From contig JAFSEU010000003.1 of NCBI GenBank assembly GCA_017435565.1, forward strand, positions 60,407 to 124,406: a stretch of 64,000 bases of DNA, in the 5' to 3' direction. This document shows positions 1 to 7,686 of the stretch, piece after piece (position 1 is the first letter of the stretch; each line of letters starts with the position of its first letter). The notes beneath the pieces are model-generated. The model was not told where the DNA came from and made no database searches. It was given only the letters and a program-made list of their open reading frames with translations. The stretch comes from Oscillospiraceae bacterium (GTDB lineage: Bacteria; Bacillota; Clostridia; Oscillospirales; Ruminococcaceae). A program made the position numbers and the translations under genes.

Positions 1-579
1 CATAGTTTTGGCATAACCTGCAAAGCCCTGCAGACCCGCTGTGTTCAGAAGCCACTTCTGTGAAGAATTACCCGAATAGGTTGAAAGCTTTACAGAACCG
101 CTGTAATTTGCAAGAACATAGTTTGTATCGGCACGGCTTGTTATTTTATAATACAGACCGAAGCCCAATGCGTCGTTTTGTACTGAAGATGCATACCAAA
201 GCTGCGAGCTGCTGTCTGATGCTGCTGAAAGAACACAATCAACAGCTGCACCGGGTGTGCCCGAAACGGTAATTGCCTTGCCGTTTGAAGCGTTGATGAT
301 ACGGAAATAATTTCCGTTTGTATCAGAACCGACATATTCAAAATACCAGCTCTGAGATGCGTCGGAGCCTGCTGTTTCAGTCACTATGCTTGTTCCGCTT
401 GCCGCAATGTTGCTTGCTGCGTCGTAAGTGCCTATATGAACAAGCGATATGGGATATTCATCATATGCAGCAGCGAGAGCTGTTTGGCTGTTGAAAACGC
501 CGTCATAGTTGCCCAAAAAGCCCATCAGACACATAATTGAAATGAATATACAGAGTAATCTTTTGAAGGGTGATTTCAT
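1..579 (-). CDS. Secreted ricin-B-lectin protein, N-terminal part
   Basis: This gene is cut by the window edge; 193 codons of its N-terminus are visible. It opens with a signal peptide (basic MKSPFKR, hydrophobic core, likely cleavage near ALAAA around residue 37). A ricin-type beta-trefoil carbohydrate-binding module follows, seen from repeated QSW/QLW/QKW motifs (SQSWYF, SSQLWY, SQKWLL) and an NGKAITVSG turn. The visible part ends in GLQGFAGYAKT, which resembles the entry to a pectate-lyase beta-helix; this is only an inference because the catalytic domain lies outside the window. The start is set by a GAGGAAA ribosome site just upstream. It is probably an extracellular polysaccharide-active enzyme. 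Confidence 0.8.
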   Translation of the reverse strand, partial: MKSPFKRLLCIFISIMCLMGFLGNYDGVFNSQTALAAAYDEYPISLVHIGTYDAASNIAASGTSIVTETAGSDASQSWYFEYVGSDTNGNYFRIINASNGKAITVSGTPGAAVDCVLSAASDSSSQLWYASSVQNDALGFGLYYKITSRADTNYVLANYSGSVKLSTYSGNSSQKWLLNTAGLQGFAGYAKTM

Positions 580-643
580 TATTTTCCTCGTTTCCTGCCG
601 CCTTTGCCAAAAAAATACGGCATTATTTATAGTGCTACGGTTA

Positions 644-672
644 AGTATAACACTCATAAATTTTGCCGTCAA
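644..672 (-). promoter_or_regulatory. Sigma-A promoter for the ricin-lectin gene
   Basis: On the minus strand TTGACG (667-672) and TATACT (644-649) are separated by 17 bases. They lie about 65 bases upstream of the start codon. Confidence 0.7.
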
Positions 673-724
673 TGTCATTTTTGAGCAAAAAAGTGCAGTA
701 ATTTGCTATGTGATAATTTGCAAT

Positions 725-1093
725 TCAGATGATTATTTCATTTTTATGTTTGATAATGAATTCAATTAAGCGGTCAGTCAGTGAAGGGGTGAACGAATAA
801 AATGAATCGTCGCTTTTTTCATAATCATCGTCATCTCCGTATTTTAGTGCATTAAGGAAATTATCCGCAAAATCCTCGCCTGCAATTCTTTTCAGTGCAC
901 AGGCAAGCTCTTCGGTGTCAGTATCGGAATAACAGTCAAAATATCCGCTGTGACCGCCGCTGTTCATTTCTGCGTCATACCAAAAGCAAAGTACAGCATC
1001 TTTCTGCAGATTGGTAAGTGTCGAAAAATCTTTATGGCATATATTTTCTATAAAATAATTCCATATTCTGTCTTTGTCGGATATGATATTCAT
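725..1093 (-). CDS. DUF4375 (DMP19-like) protein
   Basis: This is a small acidic soluble protein of 122 residues. The segment with EMNSGGHSGYF and the downstream EELACALKRIAG match the DUF4375/DMP19 pattern (an aspartate/glutamate, Asn-Gly-Gly core followed by an aromatic pair). It has no signal peptide or membrane segment. A GGAGG ribosome site precedes the ATG. It lies 24 bases downstream of the cupin gene on the same strand, so both are probably transcribed from the cupin promoter. The family is often found as scattered immunity-like or housekeeping small proteins; no specific function can be given. Confidence 0.75.
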   Translation of the reverse strand: MNIISDKDRIWNYFIENICHKDFSTLTNLQKDAVLCFWYDAEMNSGGHSGYFDCYSDTDTEELACALKRIAGEDFADNFLNALKYGDDDDYEKSDDSFYSFTPSLTDRLIEFIIKHKNEIII

Positions 1094-1117
1094 AATACGC
1101 CTCCGAAAATATTGCTT

Positions 1118-1483
1118 TTATTTTTTATCCTTATATGCATAGCCGAAGTCAATCGGCGGCGCTGTGACCGAAAAATATACAAATTCTTCATCGCCGTCAT
1201 TTTTCAATCCGTGAACGTCATTGTCGGCAAATCGGGCAACATCGCCGACACAAAATTCTTTTTCTTCGTCATTTTCAAGCAGCAATTTACCCTTGCCCTT
1301 CACGGCATACCATATTTGTTCCGATGCATTGTGCGTGTGCCTCGGCTGACAAGCGCCTGCTTCAAGATGAACCTCGGTAATGGTCACTCTTTTGCTTGAT
1401 GAATTTTCGGGGCTTAAAAGCTGTCTCGAAACAACGCCGGGATTGGACAATTCTACAATGCTTTTAGATTTGATAAACTCCAT
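1118..1483 (-). CDS. Cupin-domain protein
   Basis: This is a single-domain cupin of 121 residues. Cupin motif 1 is visible as PRHTHNASEQIWYAVKGKG (His, His, Glu metal ligands) and motif 2 as GDVARFADNDVHGLKN (His ligand), followed by a final beta strand. The fold binds a metal and either senses or modifies a small molecule; the substrate cannot be told from sequence. An ATG further upstream adds 22 residues but has no ribosome site, whereas the chosen ATG at 1483 follows AGAGGAG by seven bases. It is the first gene of a two-gene unit with the DUF4375 gene. Confidence 0.85.
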   Translation of the reverse strand: MEFIKSKSIVELSNPGVVSRQLLSPENSSSKRVTITEVHLEAGACQPRHTHNASEQIWYAVKGKGKLLLENDEEKEFCVGDVARFADNDVHGLKNDGDEEFVYFSVTAPPIDFGYAYKDKK

Positions 1484-1520
1484 ATTTCTACTCCTCTGAG
1501 CGATTTTGTAATATAAGCTG

Positions 1521-1549
1521 ATTATATCAGAAGCACAGTATAAAGTCAA
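1521..1549 (-). promoter_or_regulatory. Sigma-A promoter for cupin gene
   Basis: TTGACT (1544-1549) and TATAAT (1521-1526) on the minus strand with a 17-base spacer, about 30 bases upstream of the ribosome site. It argues against the upstream alternative ATG at 1549, which would lie inside the promoter. Confidence 0.8.
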
Positions 1550-1620
1550 ACAAAGCGGTTTTCTTTCTGTTTTGCAAAATTTTGCCGGCTAAATAGCTGA
1601 TATTTTCGGGGTTTTGTCTA

Positions 1621-1649
1621 TTGCACAAAACATAAATTAGTGCTAAAAT
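1621..1649 (+). promoter_or_regulatory. Promoter for PII-like/antiporter operon
   Basis: TTGCAC and TAAAAT separated by 17 bases, about 40 bases upstream of the PII-like start codon. Confidence 0.6.
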
Positions 1650-1689
1650 TTAACTTTGGAAATATCAATGTTGAAAGGAAGCTGAGATT

Positions 1690-2049
1690 ATGAAGCTTTT
1701 TGTTCTTGTACTCAATCGCACATCAAAGCTTGACGAGCTTATGACTGCGTTTGCAAAGGAAAAAATCTGCGGTGCAACTATTCTTGAAAGTATAGGTATG
1801 GCCCGTGAACTTTACGGTTCGCATCATCAGGAGGAAGAAATTCCGTTTTTCGGATATATCAGAAAATATCTTCAGGAAGAGCGCCATTCAACCAGTAAGA
1901 CCATTCTTACTGTAATGCCCGATGAGCAGGTTGAAGTTGCCGCAAAAATCGTTGAAGAGGTTGTTGGGAGTTTTGACAAGCCCGATACGGGAATTATGTT
2001 CACTGTTCCGATTGATTTTGCGAGGGGAAAGGGATTGTATAAGGAATGA
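1690..2049 (+). CDS. PII-like signalling protein
   Basis: The 119-residue product has the length and layout of the PII/GlnB superfamily: a beta-alpha-beta ferredoxin-like fold beginning MKLFVLVLNR, a long loop in the T-loop position (around residues 35-65), a second half with LTVMPDEQVEVAAKIVEEVV, and a C-terminal GIMFTVPIDFARG strand. The canonical GlnB uridylylation loop is not present, so this is a PII-like member and not a nitrogen PII. Its stop overlaps the start of a CPA2 antiporter gene (ATGA), so the two are translationally coupled. PII-like proteins encoded next to transporters commonly gate them in response to nucleotides; that role is inferred here. Confidence 0.8.
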   Translation: MKLFVLVLNRTSKLDELMTAFAKEKICGATILESIGMARELYGSHHQEEEIPFFGYIRKYLQEERHSTSKTILTVMPDEQVEVAAKIVEEVVGSFDKPDTGIMFTVPIDFARGKGLYKE

Positions 2050-3218
2050 GCGTGTTGTTCTATATAGGCATCATGCTGATAAGCGCCCTTGTCTGCGGTC
2101 GAATAGCTAAAAAGCTGGGTCTGCCCAATGTTACGGGATATCTTATTGCAGGACTTGTCCTCGGTCCGTATTTAACAGGCGTTATCAGCGAAAAAAATGT
2201 CGAAAATATTAGTATTGTGTCAGAAATGGCGCTTGCATTCATAGCAATGTCAATCGGCGCAGAATTCAGACTTTCATATTTCAAGCGTGTGGGCATAGCT
2301 CCTGTAATCATAGCGATTTTAGAAGGTATGCTCGCTGTAGTATTCGTCTTTTTCGGATTTTTACTTGCAGGCTGTTCAATTCCGTTTGCACTTGTAATCA
2401 GCGCAATTGCGGCGGCAACAGCGCCTGCTTCAACTATTATGGTAATCAGACAATACAACGCTAAAGGCCCTGTCAGCGAAACTCTTTTAAGCGTTGCTGC
2501 AATTGATGATGCCGTAGCACTTGTTGCATTCGGCTTTGCGGTAACAATCGCAAAGGTTATAAATACAGGCGGCTCTCAGAATATTGTGCTTTCAATCCTT
2601 CAGCCTATATGGGAAGTTCTGCTTTCTCTGATAATCGGTGCAGCTGCAGCCGTTTTGATGCTTGTTCCGATGCGATATTTCAAAAAGAAATCAAACAGAT
2701 TATGCATTTCAATAGCCTTTATATTCGTGGCAAATTCTTTGGCTGAATATTTTGGTGCTTCGGCACTTCTCACCTGTATGATGTTCGGCGCAGTTCTTGC
2801 AAATATCACCGAGCAGTCGGATATGATGTTTGCCGTTACCGATTCCATCACACCACCGATATATCTGCTGTTCTTTGTGGTTTCCGGTGCCCAGCTTGAT
2901 GTCAGAATCATTACATCAATCGGCGTTCTGGGAGTGATTTATCTCATTGCCCGTGTTCTCGGTAAATTCGCAGGCGCATATCTCGGTGCGGTAATCTGCA
3001 AATCGCCCAAAAGCGTAAAAAAATATCTTGGCTTCACGCTCATTCCACAGGAAGGTGTTGCAATCGGTTTGTCACTTGCGGCTGTAAGCGTTGTGCCTGA
3101 ATATGCTGATAAAATCAGAGCGATTATTCTTTGCGCAACAATGATTTATGAACTTACAGGCCCTGTAATTTCCAAAATTACCCTTGAAAAAGCAGGGGAG
3201 ATAGAGCTGCAGAAATAA
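2046..3218 (+). CDS. CPA2-family cation/proton antiporter
   Basis: This is a polytopic membrane protein of 390 residues with about 12 hydrophobic segments and the Na_H_Exchanger (CPA2) pattern: an N-terminal AKKLGLPNVTGYLIAGLVLG segment, a GAEF core helix, and the ion-binding helix containing VAAIDDAVALVAFG with paired aspartates. It lacks the C-terminal RCK/TrkA_N domain of Kef and many K+ efflux systems, so regulation may be supplied in trans by the coupled PII-like protein. It probably exchanges Na+ or K+ for H+ at the cell membrane. Transcription ends at the hairpin at 3236. Confidence 0.85.
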   Translation: MSVLFYIGIMLISALVCGRIAKKLGLPNVTGYLIAGLVLGPYLTGVISEKNVENISIVSEMALAFIAMSIGAEFRLSYFKRVGIAPVIIAILEGMLAVVFVFFGFLLAGCSIPFALVISAIAAATAPASTIMVIRQYNAKGPVSETLLSVAAIDDAVALVAFGFAVTIAKVINTGGSQNIVLSILQPIWEVLLSLIIGAAAAVLMLVPMRYFKKKSNRLCISIAFIFVANSLAEYFGASALLTCMMFGAVLANITEQSDMMFAVTDSITPPIYLLFFVVSGAQLDVRIITSIGVLGVIYLIARVLGKFAGAYLGAVICKSPKSVKKYLGFTLIPQEGVAIGLSLAAVSVVPEYADKIRAIILCATMIYELTGPVISKITLEKAGEIELQK

Positions 3219-3235
3219 GCTTACATAACAAAAAA

Positions 3236-3272
3236 AGCATACGGTAAAAATACCGTATGCTTTATTTTTTTT
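3236..3272. terminator. Bidirectional terminator
   Basis: An 11-bp perfect stem (3236-3246 with 3251-3261) and a 4-base loop, with T-rich tracts on both sides. It serves the antiporter on the plus strand and rplL on the minus strand. Confidence 0.9.
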
Positions 3273-3287
3273 AGCTGTAAACCAAAC

Positions 3288-3656
3288 TTACTTGAGCTCG
3301 ATTGTAGCGCCAGCTTCTTCGAACTTCTTCTTGAGTTCTTCAGCGTCAGCCTTGGAAACGCCTTCCTTGATTGCCTTAGGAGCAGACTCAACGAGTTCCT
3401 TAGCTTCCTTAAGACCGAGACCGAGCTCGTTCTTAGCAACCTTGATAACGTCCATCTTCTTTTCACCGAAGGAAGCAAGAACTACGTCAAATTCTGTCTT
3501 CTCTTCAGCAGCAGCGCCAGCGCCTGCAGCAGGAGCAGCAGCAACAACAGCTGTTACACCGTATTTTTCCTGAATACCATCAACAAGCTCAGAAAGCTCA
3601 AGAATGGAAAGTGCGTCAATTAAATCTAAGATATTTGTAATTTTCTCGGATGCCAT
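3288..3656 (-). CDS. rplL: Ribosomal protein bL12 (L7/L12)
   Basis: The 122-residue protein has the canonical L7/L12 structure: an N-terminal dimerisation helix ([20 protein letters not shown]), an alanine-rich flexible hinge ([14 protein letters not shown]), and the C-terminal domain with [18 protein letters not shown] and [15 protein letters not shown]. It forms the ribosomal stalk with L10 and recruits GTPase translation factors. It is the second gene of the rplJ-rplL operon and has its own AGGAG site 114 bases after rplJ. The strongly acidic, low-complexity composition is normal for the family. Confidence 0.98.
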   Translation of the reverse strand: MASEKITNILDLIDALSILELSELVDGIQEKYGVTAVVAAAPAAGAGAAAEEKTEFDVVLASFGEKKMDVIKVAKNELGLGLKEAKELVESAPKAIKEGVSKADAEELKKKFEEAGATIELK

Positions 3657-3769
3657 GATAATTATTCTCCTTTTATAATTTAAGTTTTAAAGTTTCGCGC
3701 AAAAATTTTTATGCGCTTTTTAAAGTGGCTGCGGCAAAATCGTTCATGCCGCAATTGAGTTTAAAAGGC

Positions 3770-4276
3770 TTATGCAGCCTCTTCGTTCTTCTTGTCCACG
3801 AGTGACTGCAATGTTGCAGCAAGCTTCTGCATGGGAGCCTGAAGAGAACCGATGAGCATGGAAAGAAGCACTTCCTTTGAAGGAATCTTGGAAAGAGCCA
3901 TGATACCTGCTGCATCGTAGATTTCGCCGTCAACAAAGCCGGCCTTTACGCTGAACTTACCGTCAGAACCTTCAGCATATTTGCCGAGAATTCTTGCGGG
4001 TGCAGTCTGGTCGTCAGCACAGAGAGCGATAGCAGTTGTTCCTTCAAGAACGCTGTCAAAATCCATACCAACTTCCTTGAAAGCAAAGCGAAGAATAGAA
4101 TTCTTTTCTACAGTGTAAATAACACCTGCTTCACGAAGCTCTTTTCTGAGCTTTGTATCCTGTTCTACAGTGATACCCTTGTAGTCAACAAGAACGCATG
4201 AGCAAGAATTCTTGATCTGCTCTGTAAGAGCAGCAACCTTAGCCTTCTTGGATTCGAGAATCTTCTCACTTGCCAT
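3770..4276 (-). CDS. rplJ: Ribosomal protein uL10
   Basis: The 168-residue L10 has the N-terminal globular RNA-binding domain (ESKKAKVAALTEQIKNS, LVDYKGITVEQDTKLRKELR) and the C-terminal helix that carries L12 dimers (VLLSMLIGSLQAPMQKLAATLQSL). It anchors the L7/L12 stalk to 23S rRNA. A 19-residue N-terminal extension is possible by open frame but the ATG at 4276 follows GGAGGTG at the right distance and gives the usual MASEK start. Upstream lies a recognisable L10 leader, so the operon is under translational feedback by the L10-L12 complex. Confidence 0.97.
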   Translation of the reverse strand: MASEKILESKKAKVAALTEQIKNSCSCVLVDYKGITVEQDTKLRKELREAGVIYTVEKNSILRFAFKEVGMDFDSVLEGTTAIALCADDQTAPARILGKYAEGSDGKFSVKAGFVDGEIYDAAGIMALSKIPSKEVLLSMLIGSLQAPMQKLAATLQSLVDKKNEEAA

Positions 4277-4452
4277 AAATAAATTCACCTCCGAAAATGA
4301 TAGTGAATCGTATAAAAAAGAAAAGCCCTTCACGCATAAAAAACACGAGAAAGGTCATAGGCATATATTCACTTACCTACACATTCCTCGGCAGGATTTA
4401 CGGCGAATGCCACCTGCTGTCTTTAGAATACGATACGTTGATTTTCTCAACG
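4277..4452 (-). ncRNA. Ribosomal L10 leader
   Basis: The 5' UTR of rplJ carries the hallmark L10-leader core on the minus strand: AAGACAGCAGGTGGC near 4411-4425 and the pairing partner AATCCTGCCGAGG near 4387-4399, which folds into the kink-turn/stem bound by L10-L12. A T-rich stretch near 4310-4330 could be part of an attenuator, but I could not define a clean terminator stem. The promoter at 4459-4487 sets the 5' end. Confidence 0.85.
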
Positions 4453-4458
4453 CAAAAT

Positions 4459-4487
4459 ATTATATCATGCAAATTTACATTTGTCAA
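4459..4487 (-). promoter_or_regulatory. Perfect consensus promoter for rplJ-rplL
   Basis: TTGACA (4482-4487), 17-base spacer, TATAAT (4459-4464) on the minus strand. Both hexamers match consensus exactly, as expected for a ribosomal protein operon. Confidence 0.92.
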
Positions 4488-4644
4488 GCATTTTTTACAA
4501 AAAATCGCCAAACAACAAAAAACATTATGTCCGACGCGCCGCGTTTTGCGAAAATTTGTAAGCGCTTATACCACAAAATAGCCTAATTCTGCATTTGTCA
4601 GACAGAATAAATTTATGTGAAACTCCAAAGTTTGTCCGCTGTTA

Positions 4645-4673
4645 TTTACAATTCATCCTGCTTGTGATAAAAT
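4645..4673 (+). promoter_or_regulatory. Promoter for amino-acid ABC operon
   Basis: TTTACA and TAAAAT with a 17-base spacer, about 40 bases upstream of the solute-binding protein start codon. Confidence 0.7.
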
Positions 4674-4717
4674 CAATGTGTTTGATTAACAAAAAATTTC
4701 AAAGGAGAAAGTTACTT

Positions 4718-5542
4718 ATGAAAAAGTCAATATTCAAAAGAGTAATCTGTGCAGCTCTTGCCGGCGTTATGATGCTCGGCGCATTCGGCTGCTCAGAAAA
4801 GGAAGAGTCATCTTCTTCAAGCGAGGTTGATTCCTTGCAGAAGGTTCTCGACAGCGGCAAGTTTATCCTTGGCCTTGATGCAACATTTGTTCCCATGGGC
4901 TATACCGATGAAAACGACGAAATCGTCGGCTTTGATATCGATGTGGCTGAAGAAGTATGCAAAAGAATGGGCGTTGAGCTTGTAAAGCAGCCTATCAACT
5001 GGGATACAAAGGAAGAAGACCTTGAAGCAGGCAGAATCGACTGCATCTGGAACGGAATGTCTGTAAATGCAGAAAGAGCTGAAAGAATGAATCTTTCCGA
5101 GCCCTATATGAACAACAAGATGGTTTTTGTTGTTCCCGCAGACAGCACAGCTCAGTCAATGGCAGACCTTGAAGGCTGCGTAATCGGCGTTCAGAACGGT
5201 TCTACCGCACAGACAATTCTTGCTGAAAGCGATATTGCTTCAACAATTACAGAATCTGCGAGCGCAACAAATGATGAAGCTCTTATGCAGATGGAAAGTG
5301 GCCTTGTAGACGCTGTATTCCTTGATGTTATCGTTGCAGATTACAAGATTGTTACAGGCGGCAAGGATTACAGAGTACTTTCTGATGGTCTTGCTGAAGA
5401 AGAATATGCAATCGGCTTCAGAAAGGAAGACCAGGAGCTTCGTGATGAAGTTCAGAAGATTTTGGGCGAAATGAAGGCAGACGGCACATTGGCTGAAATT
5501 TCAACAAAATGGTTCGGCAGCGATATCACAACTGTTAAGTAA
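4718..5542 (+). CDS. Amino-acid ABC transporter substrate-binding lipoprotein
   Basis: The 274-residue protein has a lipoprotein signal (MKKSIFKR, hydrophobic core, LGAFGC lipobox with Cys near residue 24), then a Ser-rich linker and a family 3 solute-binding domain. Family 3 features visible are FILGLDATFVPMGYTDEN, GFDIDVAEEVCKRMG, RIDCIWNGMSV and KVGFRKEDQELRDEV-like C-terminal segments. It captures a polar amino acid outside the membrane and delivers it to the permease/ATPase encoded downstream. The upstream in-frame ATG was rejected because it would bury the promoter; AAAGGAG sits before the chosen ATG. A terminator separates it from the permease, which should raise its level relative to the membrane parts. 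Confidence 0.92.
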   Translation: MKKSIFKRVICAALAGVMMLGAFGCSEKEESSSSSEVDSLQKVLDSGKFILGLDATFVPMGYTDENDEIVGFDIDVAEEVCKRMGVELVKQPINWDTKEEDLEAGRIDCIWNGMSVNAERAERMNLSEPYMNNKMVFVVPADSTAQSMADLEGCVIGVQNGSTAQTILAESDIASTITESASATNDEALMQMESGLVDAVFLDVIVADYKIVTGGKDYRVLSDGLAEEEYAIGFRKEDQELRDEVQKILGEMKADGTLAEISTKWFGSDITTVK

Positions 5543-5567
5543 TATTGCCTGGTAATCAAAAAATATA

Positions 5568-5602
5568 TGCGGCACGGAAATTACCTCGTGCCGCATTTTT
5601 TT
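5568..5602 (+). terminator. Hairpin terminator between binding protein and permease
   Basis: A 9-bp GC-rich stem (5568-5576 with 5587-5595) followed by a run of seven T. It lies inside the transporter locus, so probably acts as a partial terminator. Confidence 0.85.
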
Positions 5603-5606
5603 GTGC

Positions 5607-5635
5607 TTGCTTTTTTTGTGCTTTTGTGTTATAAT
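5607..5635 (+). promoter_or_regulatory. Possible promoter for permease/ATPase genes
   Basis: TATAAT (5630-5635) has a weak TTGCTT -35 at 17 bases distance. It could supply the permease after the upstream terminator. Confidence 0.4.
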
Positions 5636-5696
5636 TTGATGAAGTATTGTCGTGATAGCACGGCGCGGAAAATAAATCGGGAGATTTTATTGTAAT

Positions 5697-6401
5697 ATGA
5701 CTTCACAGGAAATTTTAAACGTCGTAAAGCTTCTGCTTGAATATCTTGTTCCTACGTTAAAGGTTTTCGGCTTTACTCTGCTGTTTTCGGTTCCGCTGGG
5801 AATGGTTGTCGCACTTTTGAAAATGTGCAAATTCAAGCCGATTTCATATCTGACGAATATTTACATACTTATTATGCGAGGCACACCGTTGATGCTTCAG
5901 GTGATTGTTGCGTTCTATGCCGTGCCAATGCTCAAGAACGGTGAAGGTACGCCGCAGTTTATTGTAAATCTGCTGAATAATATTGACATTAAAGATGAGA
6001 ACTATATGTTCAACGCTGTGCTCGTTGCATTTGTTCTCAATTATGCCGCATATTTTGCCGAAATTTTCAGAGGCGGAATCGAGTCCATTCCAAAAGGACA
6101 GTATGAAGCCGCTGCGGCACTCAGTATGACCAGAACCCAGACGTTTTTCAAAATCATTCTTCCCCAGGTTGTCAAAAGGGTAGTGCCGGCAAGCGCAAAC
6201 GAGGTAATCACCCTCGTTAAGGACACTTCGCTTGCTAATGTTGTTGCATATGCTGAAATCACTCTCAAGGCAAAACAGCAGATGCAGCTCTACAGCTCGC
6301 TTGTTCCGCTTTTTATTGCAGGTGCTTTCTATTTTGTCCTGGCGACGGTTCTTACAATAGTTTTCTCATATGTTGAGAAAAAGCTTGATTATTACAAATA
6401 G
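5697..6401 (+). CDS. Polar amino-acid ABC transporter permease
   Basis: The 234-residue protein has the HisM/GlnP family layout: five predicted membrane segments, the N-terminal TLKVFGFTLLFSVPLGMVVAL helix, the conserved RGTPLMLQV motif after the second helix, and the cytoplasmic EAA loop (GGIESIPKGQYEAAAALSM) that docks on the ATPase. It forms the membrane channel for the amino acid captured by the upstream lipoprotein. The ATPase gene follows after 14 bases. GGGAG lies about 10 bases ahead of the ATG. Confidence 0.93.
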   Translation: MTSQEILNVVKLLLEYLVPTLKVFGFTLLFSVPLGMVVALLKMCKFKPISYLTNIYILIMRGTPLMLQVIVAFYAVPMLKNGEGTPQFIVNLLNNIDIKDENYMFNAVLVAFVLNYAAYFAEIFRGGIESIPKGQYEAAAALSMTRTQTFFKIILPQVVKRVVPASANEVITLVKDTSLANVVAYAEITLKAKQQMQLYSSLVPLFIAGAFYFVLATVLTIVFSYVEKKLDYYK

Positions 6402-6415
6402 GGAGGCGAATCGGA

Positions 6416-7183
6416 TTGGCAATGCTTGAGGTGAAAAATCTGAGAAAATGCTTCGGCGATTTAGAGGTTTTGAAAGATATCAGCTTCAATGTTGAAAAAG
6501 GTGAGGTTGTTGCAATAATCGGGCCTTCCGGTTCGGGGAAATCAACTTTGCTTCGTTGTATAAACCAGCTTGAAAAGGCTAGTGACGGCAAAATTTCCGT
6601 TTGTGGAATGGATATGCTTGAAGACAACCCTAAGGGCAGCGGCGTTGTTTATGCCGACGCAAGGTTGCTGCGTGATATAAGGCTGAAAATCGGGCTTGTG
6701 TTCCAGAATTTCAATCTTTTTCCACATTTTTCCGTGCTTCGCAATATTACCGAGGCGCCGATGATTGTTCTCAAAAAATCAAAAGAAGAAGCTGAAAAAA
6801 CTGCAATCGAGCTTCTGAAGAAAATGGGGCTTGAAGCAAAGGCTGATTCATACCCTTGTGAGTTGTCCGGCGGTCAGCAGCAGCGTGTTTCAATTGCAAG
6901 GGCTTTGGCGCTTTCTCCCGAAATTCTGTTTTTTGATGAGCCGACAAGTGCGCTTGACCCCGAGCTTACGGGTGAAATTTTAAAGGTTATCCGAAAGCTT
7001 GCAGATGACGGAATGACGATGGTAATTGTCACTCACGAAATGGCGTTTGCAAGGGATGTTGCCGACAAGGTCATCTTTATGGAAAACGGCGTCATTGTTG
7101 AAGAAGGTGCACCTGAGCAGCTTTTCGGAAACGATGCAACAGAACGTACGAAGCAATTTTTACAGCGCTTCAGTCAGGGATAA
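6416..7183 (+). CDS. Polar amino-acid ABC transporter ATPase
   Basis: The 255-residue ATPase shows Walker A (GPSGSGKST, residues 36-44), Q-loop (VFQNFNLFPHFSV), the signature LSGGQQQR (150-157), Walker B (ILFFDEP, 170-176) and an H-loop (VTHEM). It powers import by the preceding permease, most like GlnQ/ArtP enzymes. The start is probably TTG at 6416, nine bases after GGGAGG; an ATG two codons later is also possible but too far from that site. The region between Walker A and the Q-loop is longer than in GlnQ by about a dozen residues. It ends at the bidirectional terminator at 7205. Confidence 0.93.
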   Translation: MAMLEVKNLRKCFGDLEVLKDISFNVEKGEVVAIIGPSGSGKSTLLRCINQLEKASDGKISVCGMDMLEDNPKGSGVVYADARLLRDIRLKIGLVFQNFNLFPHFSVLRNITEAPMIVLKKSKEEAEKTAIELLKKMGLEAKADSYPCELSGGQQQRVSIARALALSPEILFFDEPTSALDPELTGEILKVIRKLADDGMTMVIVTHEMAFARDVADKVIFMENGVIVEEGAPEQLFGNDATERTKQFLQRFSQG

Positions 7184-7204
7184 ATACATACTTAAAAAAT
7201 TTAA

Positions 7205-7245
7205 GGCAGATACTTTGAAATTTAAGTATCTGCCATTATTTTTTA
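7205..7245. terminator. Bidirectional terminator
   Basis: An 11-bp perfect stem (7205-7215 with 7224-7234) with T-tracts on both strands (7235-7243 plus; complement of 7194-7199 minus). Its plus-strand T-tract overlaps the stop codon of the convergent S26-like gene. Confidence 0.88.
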
Positions 7246-7686
7246 TCGGCGCTTTATCAGCTTTTTGATAAAGCGTTTTGTATTGTGTATCAAAAACAGA
7301 GCGAATCGCCTTATCAGTGAAAAGTCGCACCATATGTGAACATATATTCTGTAAGCGAGCGACTTGTCAGTATAATGCTTGTTGTTTCGCCAGAATTCAT
7401 CGACATAGCCTTTAACACAGTCAAAAGGGACTTTTTCAAGCTTAAAGCAGTTGTCGCCGCAGATGATGTAATGGTCATCCTTGACGCATAAAATCCTGTG
7501 AAGCACAAGCTTTCCGTTGCTTCGTACATAAAGCGGAAGGTCGTACCTTTTCAGAATGCCGTCGCACTTTTTAATGTGCACAATATCCTGTCTGTTACGA
7601 AGCATCGGGTACATACTCACGCCCGAGGTTGTATAGATAAGCTCGCCGCTTGTTTCAAGCTCGCTCAAAAGCTTGCTGTCATTCAT
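7243..7686 (-). CDS. S24/S26-family (signal peptidase-like) protein
   Basis: The protein of 147 residues has the S26 core: GVSMYPM with the nucleophile Ser at about residue 24, a second block LVLHRIL where the usual lysine base is replaced by His (about residue 63), and a GDN turn near residue 77. It lacks an N-terminal membrane anchor but has a hydrophobic/basic C-terminal tail. Ser-His dyads occur in SipW/archaeal-type signal peptidases, so activity is plausible. Its ATG at 7686 overlaps the end of the PqqD-like gene by eight bases; a TTG 10 codons upstream is an alternative. PqqD-S26 pairs often accompany peptide maturation or export systems, which is only suggested here. Confidence 0.75.
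   Translation of the reverse strand: MNDSKLLSELETSGELIYTTSGVSMYPMLRNRQDIVHIKKCDGILKRYDLPLYVRSNGKLVLHRILCVKDDHYIICGDNCFKLEKVPFDCVKGYVDEFWRNNKHYTDKSLAYRIYVHIWCDFSLIRRFALFLIHNTKRFIKKLIKRR

Noticed and set aside
4595..4717. Upstream start for the amino-acid binding protein
   Set aside because: It would remove the lipoprotein signal from the N-terminus and overlap the promoter.
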